This document shows positions 1 through 8,724 of a stretch of 16,091 bases of DNA, one piece after another. This DNA comes from Ettlia oleoabundans (Eukaryota; Chlorophyta; Chlorophyceae; Chlamydomonadales). The notes beneath the pieces are model-generated. The model ran no database searches, was not told where the DNA came from, and was given only the letters and a program-made list of their open reading frames with translations. Where the stretch lies: positions 1 to 16,091 of the forward strand of contig JAAMXP010001131.1 of the NCBI GenBank assembly GCA_019693395.1. Direction: 5' to 3'. Position numbers and translations under genes: made by a program. Positions within the stretch are counted from its first letter, which is position 1. Every line of letters begins with the position of its first letter.

Positions 1-3000
1 CCCCCACACACACACACACACACACACACCCACCACCACCATTCATCACCACCGCGTTGGCCACACACGACCAGGAAAGGCAGCAGCCCACCTTGCACAT
101 GATGTACGACAAGATGGCACCGCTGCTGCCAATCAGCGCTCCCACCGTGGTCAGCAGGTCATTCTGCAGCATGAAACCTTCCGCGCACAGGGCGTACCCG
201 CTGCATCAGGGTGACCCACAAGCGGGAGGCGGCACAGCAGGTCAACAACAGGGCACAGGAGCAAGGCGTGGTCGTGCTGTTTTTGTAAAGGACAGCGCCA
301 GGCGCAGAAGCCACAACACCACCGGAGCAAACAGGGGGCGCTCTACAAACACAACCCCTCCGGTGGATGTCAGCTGCTGAATGCCGGGTGCCACCAGGTT
401 GGCAAGTGCAGCCAGGGTTGCAGCAACAATCATCCAACCACCCTGTTTGTAGCCGGCACACCTGTAGCTGTTGAGCAGTGTGATGACCACAGGCATATCA
501 GCGCCGCCAATGGACGCGGTCATGTGGGCACCCAGCACGCCCGCAAGGCCCGTGGTGGCCGCTGCAGAAAACGGAGAGGGGCGGAGTGACAAGTGCATGG
601 CAATGAGAACATGCGGTGGTGGCAAGCAGGCGTGCGCCACACTTATCCAATCAACAAACACACAGCCAGCCAACGCGCACTGAACTCCTTGTTAGAGCCC
701 GGTTGATATTGCCCCGAGGACCAAGCAGCATACGGATGACGCAACACAGAGGCTCGCCGACAGGCAACCTCAGCATCACGGATCCTCGCACATGGCCTAG
801 CCAGCATGCAGACTGCAAGGAACAGGCAGGCAGGCAGGCAGTCTGCCAGAGGTGCCAGCCAGAGCTCACACAGTGCGGCCACTCCGGTGGCGGCGTCAGT
901 TGCACCGCTGCTGATGAATGCGGCGCCCGCAGCGGCATTGCCGGCTGCCAAGCTCAGGTTTATGGCATTCTTGCCTGCGGGATGCAGCATGTTGGGGCAG
1001 GGAGGAAGGGCTGGTTGGTTGCAATAGAGGCTGCAGAGGAATGGGAGCTTGGTTCTAACAAAGTAGAGGCAGCAGACTGTTATCGGCGCTGCCGGCCCAC
1101 CGTGTGCGGCTAGGTACATACAGCGCCGAATGCCGTTGGCCATACGCCCTGCTCGCTTGTGACCCAGTTGGAATCTCTCAGCTGTGGGGCTGTTCTTTTG
1201 CCTGCACTGCTGCAACTTGACATTGGACCGGACACGTACCGGGCAGATTGAGCGGCGCCGATTTGAGCAGGCCGTGCAGCTTTCCGAAGGCCACCGCAGA
1301 GCCGGTGAGTGTGACAGCTCCGATCAGCGTGCCCAGAAATGTGGCCGTCATGTGCACGCCATCCAGGTGTGCAGGGTCGGCGGCCATGTAGGAGGAGATG
1401 GAGGCACACACGGCAGCCAGGCCCACCAGCGAGTGGAAGGCAGCCACCTGCGCCCAACAGCAGTGGTGAGAGGAGGGCGGCAGAGGGCAGGCTGGCTGGT
1501 CAGGGTTGCAAGGGTAGTGAATTTATGTTTAACACGGTAATACCGGAGGTGAGCGGCGGGCTGGGGAACAGACAATCTCATCAGAGGTTGATTGAGACGC
1601 CGGCAGGTATGGCTGCCTGCCGCAGCGAGTGCCAACTGCCACCGGTATGAGCACCAAAGCGCACATTCATTCAACCATCCCACCACCCACCATCTGCGGT
1701 AGGTCTGTGATTGCCATCCTCTTGGCAATAGTTGCGCCCACTGCGCCACCAATCCCCAGGGATCCCAGGATCTGCGCCAGCACAGCGGGGTCACCACTGG
1801 CCTGGCTGGCGGCTCCCAGAGTGGCTGCCAGCCCCGTGCCCACACCCATGAGGCCCAGTGCATTGCCCAGCCGCGCCGTCTGCTGGTTGGCCAAGCAGGC
1901 AATGGCGGCAATACACAGGCCGCCGGCACCAAGGTAAGCCATACTCTCCATCTCAGGGTGGCCTGTAGCAGCAGCCAGGCAGGCAGGCAGGGATGATGCA
2001 TGAGAAGGGAAGTAGGGACAGCGCAGGCTTGTAAGCAAACAGGGGCAACCAGGGACAGCAGCGCAGGAGCTAAAGGGCTGAGTTGTGAAGACTGCAGCCT
2101 CAGGGCCCCCTGCCCCAGCAAACAGGCGGGCCTCATGTGCCTTGCTCACCTGTGAAGTGCCCCGCGGCGTATGTGGCTAGCATGGCTGCCCCTGGTATGG
2201 CGTAGAGCTTGTTGTACTCAGGGGGGTCGGTGGGGCGCCGGAACATGTCAAGCATGCGCTGCAAGAAAAAGGAGGGAGTGCAGGGATACAGGCAACATGT
2301 CAAGCAAAGAGGAGGGGTTCTTGGATTGAACTGCAGCAATGGCTGTTGTGGGTGTTGCCATGGGCATGGAAAGGCTAGGTAGCACCCTCCCAAGCCCCAG
2401 CACTTGCATAACCACCAGGGGAACACATGGTTGCACCTAGTGTTATACCCCCCAGTGCATATGGCACCAGCACCCCGACACACCTGTGTGATTGTGAAGC
2501 CACCGCCGATATTGACAGCTGACGCGACCATGGCACCTGCCGCCAGCGTCTGAGCGGGTGTGTGTGGCACCAGACCTCCGCCCGCCAGCACCATACCGCC
2601 AACTGCCGTGAGGCCCGAGATGGCGTTGGTGACGGACATGAGGGGGGAATGGAGGGCAGGGGTCACGCCCCACACTGTCTGGTAGCCGCAGATGGAGGCT
2701 GCGGGGAGGAGGCATGGACAAGGGGGGAGGGATGATGGCACTGATGCGCAGGGTGTGGTGGGAGTGCGCCAGCAGGATTAGCAGATGCCAGCAGAATGTG
2801 GTTGCTGGAATCCATGCAGATTGATGTGCGGCAAGGGAAGAAGCCCCAGCAGGACAAAAATACCTGCCCATGTGCCGCCAACACAGGCAGGCCAAAGACA
2901 GGATCTGCAGTTATGTATTGGTCTGGGCTCCTTCCTGGCCAGGCAGCCAGGCGGTATGCCAGCTGACAAGAAAATACTAGCGAGGCTCACACGTGTGCCT

Positions 3001-6000
3001 GCCCACCAACATGCAGGAACCATCCCTCACTACAGACCCCTTCACTGCACTTGCAGCACGCACACCACACCAATGCTCACCCAGGCCGAATTTAGTCATC
3101 ATTGAGGAGAAGGCGGGGTTCGGGGACACGGCGCCCATGCCCACGATGCACGACAAGCCCACAGCTGCAGCAGGCGTCCGGGGAAGCAGGGGAGCAGGCA
3201 GGGGACTGGTAAAGCCTCATGGCAGTTGAACCACTTAGACTAGCGCGCAGCCCAGCCCAGCTCAGCTCACTCGTGGTCAGCGCGCTCTTAAGTGTGTCGG
3301 CATAAATGTCCTCGGGGGTCAGCTCCTTCTTCTTGGCCTCCTCCTTCTTGGGGCCAGGCTGTGCCACGGGTGCCGACAGAGGGGGAGGTGGCCAGCGCAG
3401 CTCACCGCCCTCCAGCACCAGTGCACCCCTGCATGCCGCGGCACACAGCTGACGGGTGAGTGGGTGAGTGGGTGCCAAAGAAGGGTACTGCTGGGGCACA
3501 GCATACATTTCACATGTGATCGTGCGAAGGTGCCGTAGCAAGAAGCGTAGCCTTGCAGGCTGGCAACAACAATGCTGGCAACAACAGTACTGCCCCTCCC
3601 CCACCGCCCCACTCGCAAACGCATACATGCGCGCCTCCTTCCTCAACAAGCGGATAGTTGCCCCATGTGGGCTGTCACCACCTGGAGAGTGTCTCTCCCC
3701 CCCTTCCTCACCTCACTGCATCATCCTTGTGATCGATGAAAAAGTGCTCCTTGTGCCCGGTGAAGGGCCCCATGGACAGCAAGAATTTTGATATGTTGTT
3801 GGAGAAGAGGGTGGAGGCCTGTGTGGGCAGGCGCGAGGGAAGATCAGTGTAGCCGATGCACGTCACGCTCCCGTGGTTGGCCACCTGGCCAGGCACCGTC
3901 GTCTCAATGTTGCCACCCTGTTCAGCAGCAAGATCCACTGCGGCCACGAGGTGGGCAGCGGTAGGGGGGAAAACGGGGCGTATAAGGTAGCCAGTGAAAG
4001 AGTGCAGGCAAGAAGGCAAAGAGAGTAGGCAGGCAGACAAGATGGCTGCATTTAGATTACTCGCCCGGTTTGCATAACAGCCAGTAGCCAGCCAGGCAGC
4101 CAGGCATTGCAGGCAGGTCAGAAGAAGGATGAGGCCAGCACCACATGGGGCACGTGCGCACCCGTGACTGAGCCTGGCTTCATGCTTTCCACCATGTCAC
4201 GAGTGATCAGCAGCGGCGCTTTCTTCCCCGGGATGAGGGCGGTTGAGATGATGATGTCCACCTCGCGCGCCTGCTCACGGAAAAGAGCCATCTGCACCGG
4301 GGGGGGGGGCGGGGGGGGGCAGTTGCATTGGCAAGGCACATGCTCCTGTGCTTGTTGGGCATGACAGCCATGTGGCAAAACGAGCGTGTGGCACGCACGC
4401 GGCAGTTGATCACAGCTGTGCTTGAATTGGCATAGCCATGTTCCAACCACCGCAGCGGAGCAATTTTTGGTTTGAATGCCAGCCTTCTGCCTCACACCCG
4501 TCACCACTGCTTTCTGCAGCGCTGAATGGGTGGTCCAAGGCACAGCTGGGCTCGGCCCGGCCTTTGACGTCTGACCCCCCACCCCCATGCCCAACCTGGT
4601 TGCACACATCCCCCCCGGCGGCCCCATCCCCAACCCCACCCAGCACACCACCACCACCAGACCACCACCACCAACAACAACAACAAAGGCAACAGCTATC
4701 ACCCGCCACACAGCTGCACCCACCAGCCGACAGGAGCCAGCACAGGCTGCTCACCTCGGCCTCAATAAACTCCTTGCTCATCTCCTTGGCATAACCACCC
4801 TGACCCTCGCCGCTCTCAGCCACCTCCACAGTCAGGAACTCAGCGCCCAGGGAGCGGGCCTGCGGCGCAGGAGAAGGGTCGGTGGTGCGCAACAAGTGCA
4901 TGATAGATGCAGAAGGGTGGGTGGTGCACGACGGCATTGGAATAGGTGAAAGCGGGAGCTGTGGCGGCGTGCAACAAGTGCATGCTAGATACAGTAGAGA
5001 GCGGACACACAGGGGTTAGATTTAAAGCAGGGAGACCAGGGATCAAGGTTTAGAGTGATGCACTTGAACAGTAGTGGTGGTAGGTGTGAAGCCAGCATGG
5101 ATGGGTAGCTGGCAGCTGGGTAAGATATGAGCTGATTGCATGTGAAGAGCATCGATCAAACACAAACCCACGGTCTTCACATGCAACCAGCTCCTATCCT
5201 GACGGAGGAGCTTTCGGATTGCACCTGTAGCTCACCTGCTCTGCCACTGCTGCGCGTGTGTCAAACACCCTCACAATGGCTCCCATGTTTTTGGCAGTAC
5301 CAACCGCGGCCAGTCCTGCACAAGAAATGCACCAACGCCGACCACGGTCGTGCCTTTACACACGGAGCAGGCTCCTCATAGGCTGAAAAGAAGCGCTGCT
5401 GCTGGCAAGCTCTGCTAGAAAGCTGCAAAGCTGCCGATACTTTGCGTTCTGGCACATCTGGGATAGTGACCCTGCTGACATACCCGCAATGACGAGAATC
5501 CGTGCAGAAGGCCAAGCTGAGTTGCCCGCTCAACCCCAAACAATTAACAGCACCTCTCTAGTCAGCCGCATCAGCCATCCACGCACCCACCTGCCACGCC
5601 ACCGCCAATAACCAGGACCTTAGCTGGCGGCACGCGCCCTGCCGCTGTGATCTGGCCTGTAAAGAAGCGACCAAAGTGCTGCGCCGCCTCTACCACCGCC
5701 CTGCACGGTGGCAGCAAGGCACGCAGCCAGGCACGCAGCCAGCAGAGTCAGTAGTGGGCTGCAGCAGGGGCAGCTGCCAGTCGGGATAAATAGTACAGCT
5801 GCTGTGGCAAAACAAGCGGGCGGGGCAGTTCATGCGCATCATTCCTGCAGTTGGGGTTTGCCTCATCTTGTGAGCACTTGCCTGTACCCCGCAATGTTGG
5901 CCATGGAGGAAAGCGCATCAAAGGTCTGCGCGCGACTGATGGTGCGTGGGATGCAGTCCATGCCTGCAGGAGCACAAGGACGGGCAGCAGGTCGCAGCAA

Positions 6001-7515
6001 GGCAGCACTCGTGAAATTGTGATGCTTCCAGGCTGCTGGCTGCCTCGAGTGTGCATTTCCACTCCCTCTGGCTGACGGAAATGGTAGTGACACGCCTTAA
6101 TCCCTTGCGCATCACACGTCACAGCAGAAGGACATGCCAGTCCGCTGCACGTCTGCAACCACATGCCACTGCATATTGCAGCACCCCAGCCCGGCAGCTT
6201 GCATCGCATGAACAGCACAACTGCACAACACGCGGCGCTCACCCAGCACCGTCATCTTCTTCCTTTGCAGCTGTTCCACCAGCTCCTTGTTCTGTGCGGG
6301 GTGGAGGAAGCTGACAAGGTGGCCCCCCTCCTTGAACAGGCTTACTTCTTTGGCGGCATCTGATGCGCAAGGGGTTGTGTGGAGGGCAAGAACCAGTGGA
6401 GCAACATCAAATGAGTCGAGGAGGCAACTTGCAAGGCACAGGGGATAAGCAACTATGGGAATCAAGCAGCCGCGATTTGCCAAATGCCAAACCTTACCAC
6501 TGCCATACCACCAATGGAAGGACACGAGACGGGACCAGTTTCACAGCCAGTCCGCCTCCATGTCGTGCCCAACCTTGTGCCAATGGGTGGTAACAAGTGC
6601 TACCTGTCCTTTCAATGCTTGCTGTGACTCATTGTATGAGAGGGCTCACCGGGAGGGCGGATTTTCAACACAATGTCCTGCCCAAATGCATCTGAGGTGT
6701 TGCCAATGGTGGCGCCCGCCGCCTTGTACTCCTCATCCTGCCAGAAGGAGTTTGCCGCGTTGCAGAGGCAGAATGCCAGCAACCGCTGGGTACCGGTATG
6801 TGTCATGTGTGGGCCACGCTCATAGCCCAGCTGTGCAACTGAGCTAGTATAATGCTGACATGCAGGCAGGGCGCTGATTGCTGGGCATGGGCAAGGTGGG
6901 CATTGCAAACACGCTGCAATGCAGCAAAGAGCTGATGCAACGCCAACATCTGTCCCTGGTACTCACCGAAAAGTTGGCTGCCGCACCCGCCCCACTCTCT
7001 ACAACCACGCTCTTGAAGCCAGCCTTGCACAGCGCTGCGACGCCTTGAGGTGTCAGCGCCACGCGCCTCTCATTTGCAAATGTCTCACGAGGCACACCTG
7101 CATCGCTCATGTAGGTGTGGTGAGGTTGGCTGGGCAGTGGGAGGTGCAGTAGGCCCAAGAATAGCAGCTGCGGACATCAAGGATGGCAGGGGGCGGCAGC
7201 GGCCTGCCGATGGCAGATCGGGGGCAGACCCAAACATACCAGCGTTGCTGTTGTGCCCCGACACGAGATCACCCACTCACCCACGCTCAGCTGGGTGTAG
7301 GGCACGCCCACGCCGGCTGCCGCGCCTGCCGAAGATGCAAACGAGGCGGACTGAAGCAGCCCCTCCTTCTTGGGGCGCTGAGGTGCCTCAGGAGTGGCCA
7401 CGTTGGTGATCACGGCATATCGGCGGACGCAAGGGCCGCTAGCAGCCGCTGCGTGGCGCGAATGCCGAAACAACGAGGGCACCGCCCTCTGGAATCCTGT
7501 GCAGCGGATTAGCAT
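1..7515 (-). CDS. NNT: Mitochondrial NAD(P) transhydrogenase (proton-translocating), 3' partial, 19 exons visible
   Basis: Transfers hydride between NADH and NADP+ coupled to proton movement across the inner mitochondrial membrane. Exons in transcript order: 7515-7281, 7097-6967, 6737-6650, 6359-6243, 5963-5882, 5700-5591, 5315-5236, 4859-4755, 4291-4162, 3937-3712, 3428-3271, 3164-3081, 2698-2484, 2258-2150, 1962-1691, 1447-1240, 974-870, 561-462, 200-92. They sum to 2664 nt (888 codons) and every junction keeps frame. All introns are GT-AG except intron 5 (GC-AG). Seen: [16 protein letters not shown], the nucleotide fold [29 protein letters not shown] and [14 protein letters not shown] of dI; then [31 protein letters not shown] and [18 protein letters not shown] of dII. 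The start is the first in-frame ATG. About 200 residues (dIII) are missing because the window ends. Domain order dI-dII in one chain matches the animal-type fused enzyme, while dI residues such as SRAQ resemble bacterial PntA. Family assignment is secure; splice sites are by inspection. Confidence 0.97.
5..30. repeat. (CA)n microsatellite in an NNT intron
   Basis: A run of about 12 CA units at the window's left edge, followed by short CAC triplets to about 40. It lies in the intron after exon 19, about 60 bases from the exon end, and reads as (TG)n in the NNT transcript. Confidence 0.95.
92..3164 (-). other. NNT: NNT domain dII (transmembrane proton channel), exons 12-19
   Basis: Exons 12 to 19 encode a series of hydrophobic helices, including [16 protein letters not shown] and [22 protein letters not shown]. 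The family's known channel residues are present: the His in AAFHSLVG (E. coli beta His91; codons just inside exon 16), the Asp in IGGADMPVV (beta Asp213) and the Asn in LLNSYSG (beta Asn222, split across exons 18 and 19). Exon 19 ends in [16 protein letters not shown] with donor GTGGGC. The next exon, which should lead into dIII, lies off the left edge. The alpha-type and beta-type membrane parts are fused without interruption. Confidence 0.93.
823..841. repeat. (CAGG)n tetranucleotide repeat
   Basis: Nearly five CAGG units in the NNT intron between exons 17 and 18, just after the exon 17 donor in transcript order. No function is suggested. Confidence 0.8.
4299..4319 (-). repeat. Poly-C polypyrimidine tract at NNT exon 9 acceptor (G-tract on + strand)
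   Basis: The plus strand has 11 G, one C, then 9 G, ending 7 to 8 bases upstream of the exon 9 acceptor (exon starts at 4291). In the transcript this is an almost pure C run serving as the polypyrimidine tract before GGTGCAG. The opposite (template) strand could form a G-quadruplex. Homopolymer length should be treated with caution because such runs are prone to assembly and sequencing error. Confidence 0.7.
4643..4687. repeat. Imperfect (CCA)n/(CAA)n repeat in NNT intron 8
   Basis: CACCACCACC-type triplets grade into CAACAACAA on the plus strand, so the transcript has TGG/TTG repeats. Intron 8 (4292-4754, 463 bp) is the longest intron of the gene and is C-rich on the plus strand over most of this part. 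I see no gene inside it. Confidence 0.75.
4889..4994. repeat. 24-bp direct repeat, two copies 82 bp apart
   Basis: Copies at 4889-4912 and 4971-4994 both begin GCAACAAGTGCATG and end CAG, matching at 22 of 24 positions. They lie in NNT intron 7 (4860-5235), the first about 30 bp upstream of the exon 8 acceptor in transcript order. This looks like a small local duplication. The rest of the intron shows no other structure. Confidence 0.75.
5701..5881 (-). other. GC-AG intron (NNT intron 5)
   Basis: Exon 5 ends TACAG and the intron begins GCAAGT. The exon 6 acceptor is GTGCAG followed by GGCGGTGG. Only this junction joins GYR to [13 protein letters not shown] in frame, and no GT lies nearby that preserves the conserved protein. 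The donor otherwise fits the strong AG/GCAAGT consensus of the minor GC-AG class spliced by the major spliceosome. It is the only non-GT donor among the introns fully visible in this gene. Confidence 0.85.
7281..7515 (-). other. NNT: NNT exon 1: mitochondrial targeting presequence
   Basis: Encodes about 78 residues. They begin [16 protein letters not shown] and carry arginines at positions 4, 10, 17, 20, 31 and 32 with no acidic residue in roughly the first 40, as expected of a cleavable mitochondrial presequence. Ala/Ser-rich and Pro/Lys-rich stretches follow, and the exon ends in TQLSV plus the first base of a Gly codon. The donor is GTGAGT. The next exon completes the Gly codon and enters the conserved dI start (VPRETF). 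The ten codons in frame before this ATG begin with GTG, not ATG, so 7515 is the best start. Organelle choice is inferred from composition and from where the enzyme works in animals. Confidence 0.8.
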
Positions 7516-8014
7516 CGTGAAACCACTGGTGTGATCTGCTGCCACTGCCGTTTGGCCCTTTCATCACAGGTGCCAGGCGTCAACTTAAGCGCTTGCAACC
7601 CCAGGTCAGAGTGATGGGGGTATCGTATCCTGCTCCCTGTTTCGCAAATCCTAGTATATTGATGCCTGCTTGCAATACGCACACAGAGCCGTTGCGCCAT
7701 GCAGCTCCTTGACGGGAGTGGCGGAGCCCTAGGGTCCCGCTTGCCCGCCAACTCTGCGTCGGTCCTCAAGAATTGCAGACATGTTTCGCAGCGGGACGGC
7801 AGGCGCGCTGGCCGCGACTGTATTCGACAGGTAGTCAACAGTAGCGGCGATGGAAGGCGCGGCACGGGCGTGGCCCCAGCAGCACCCCCCCAGGGCTTCC
7901 ACGGCACCATCGCAAACTGCGAATAACCAACTGACAGCTTTGGCGGGATTCATGCTCCCCCCCAGCGTATGGAACAAACCGCAATAGCCATCATCTTGTG
8001 AAAGGCACCCTGCG
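7516..8014. promoter_or_regulatory. NNT upstream region / intergenic
   Basis: Holds the presumed NNT promoter and 5' UTR. I see no convincing TATA box; the nearest AT-rich element is AATATACT (minus strand, near 7653-7660), about 140 bp before the ATG. The interval also contains the minus-strand ORF listed separately (7729-7953). Transcription start cannot be placed from sequence alone. Confidence 0.4.
7729..7953 (-). CDS. Unrecognised 74-residue ORF upstream of NNT (possible uORF or small gene)
   Basis: ATG-initiated at 7953, ending in TAG at 7729, with 213 bp between it and the NNT ATG on the same strand. The protein begins MNPAKAVSWLFAVCDGAVEA, is Ala/Gly-rich and ends with a basic ILEDRRRVGGQAGP tail. 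Third positions are mostly C/G/T, as in the real exons nearby. I do not recognise it. If NNT transcription starts beyond 7953 it would be an upstream ORF in the leader; otherwise it is a chance ORF in GC-rich DNA. Confidence 0.2.
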   Translation of the reverse strand: MNPAKAVSWLFAVCDGAVEALGGCCWGHARAAPSIAATVDYLSNTVAASAPAVPLRNMSAILEDRRRVGGQAGP

Positions 8015-8329
8015 GTGGACGTCAGCGGTCAGCCAGCCCAGCAGACAACCAAGCACTGTCACCACCATCTACTTGACAGCACATGTCGTCTTGAAATTAT
8101 TGTATATTGCATCCTCCATGAAAACTTCAGCCCTGCTCTTGGGTGCGGCAAGTTGTCGCCAGCACCGCTGGCAAGCTTGGCAGGCACCTTGGGAAAGCCT
8201 GACCTTGAAGTGCTGTGTGCAGTGTGCCATGCTATTGTTAGGACAAAGGACGAGCCCAAATCTTCAATGCAGGGTGCAACAAAGGGGATGCTCGCAAAAA
8301 CACGCAGCAATTCGAAGGCGGACTACTGA
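8015..8329 (+). pseudogene. Fragment with an HNH-like Cys-x2-Cys-His tail
   Basis: A plus-strand ORF of 104 codons whose second half (from about 8131) reads GKPDLEVLCAVCHAIVRTKD before a Lys/Ser-rich end and a stop at 8327-8329. The L-C-x2-C-H-A pattern after L-E-V resembles the C-terminal zinc-binding part of HNH-type nuclease domains, where it is usually preceded by the catalytic His. No such core is visible upstream, and the first part of the ORF looks non-coding. An acceptor-like TTCAG ends at 8130, so this could be a last exon. A truncated remnant seems more likely, because the DNA upstream is the NNT promoter. The assignment is weak. Confidence 0.25.
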
Positions 8330-8436
8330 GCACTCTATCCCCACAGGCACTCATCCTTCATAATGCGCGCCCACAAAAGCCATTATGCCTTATTTGCTAC
8401 GGTTGAGCCGCTCATGATGGCAGGCATGAAGGGGGA

Positions 8437-8500
8437 GGGCGGTAACGACCCACCTCGTTAAGGCGCAGTTCTCTACAAGTTCCGCAACGCTCTGTACGCC
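8437..8500 (-). repeat. Left arm of 64-bp inverted repeat
   Basis: The reverse complement matches 10857-10920 at 56 of 64 positions, and six of the eight mismatches are transitions. The ends are sharp: the plus-strand arm begins GGGCGGTAACGACCC and matching stops abruptly on both sides. Read on the minus strand it encodes RTERCGTCREL-type sequence in one frame, and SVAELVENC in another inside a 63-codon ATG ORF (8581-8390). No target-site duplication is evident beside the two arms. Confidence 0.8.
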
Positions 8501-8724
8501 GTTCAATCGCACCAGGGCACCAATTAAACTCTTTTCAAGGCCATGGACGTCGTAATTAGTTCTCTCCCGCTGCCCCGCCATGCGAGGCCGCCGGTGGTGG
8601 CGCGGGTTGCTCGCCTTCCTGTATCTCAGATTCACTTAAATTTTCATTCCTTGCACACGAGGTCGGCAGCCACTGTGCCGCAGGCAGCACGCTCAGTCAT
8701 TCAACTTTGCCACTGTTGTTTCAG

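Larger units (their letters stand above)
3271..7097 (-). other. NNT: NNT domain dI (NAD(H)-binding) and dI-dII linker, exons 2-11
   Basis: Exons 2 to 11 encode the soluble alanine-dehydrogenase-like domain. Order of landmarks: [11 protein letters not shown]; the [19 protein letters not shown] loop (exon 5); [19 protein letters not shown] (exon 6); the GGGVAG dinucleotide-binding glycines across exons 6 and 7; the [19 protein letters not shown] segment (exon 8); [14 protein letters not shown] and GYTDLPSR (exon 10). Exon 11 leaves the fold through [14 protein letters not shown] and a short Lys/Glu/Pro linker ([14 protein letters not shown]), which leads to the membrane domain. One residue (Thr, codon at 5943-5941) is inserted between the conserved Pro-Arg and Ser-Arg-Ala-Gln of the RQD loop relative to the bacterial and animal sequences I know. 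Confidence 0.93.

Noticed and set aside
1348..2136. 262-codon minus-strand ORF
   Set aside because: It is an out-of-frame shadow of NNT exons 15 and 16 and the intron between them. Its Trp/Cys/Arg-rich composition is unlike a real protein, and the true frame gives conserved transhydrogenase sequence.
4438..4949. Pro/Thr/Gln-rich plus-strand ORFs
   Set aside because: They arise from the CCA/CAA repeats in NNT intron 8 and from the antisense of exon 8. No domain or codon signature is present.
5719..5742. Two tandem copies of a 12-bp unit (GCACGCAGCCAG) near the exon 6 acceptor
   Set aside because: A short tandem duplication inside an intron, typical background for this genome. It is not a regulatory array or CRISPR.
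8390..8581. 63-codon minus-strand ORF (SVAELVENC frame) across the left inverted repeat
   Set aside because: In this frame four of the six transitions between the repeat arms change the residue, and the right copy has no matching start. The alternative frame is favoured, so it is not listed as a gene.
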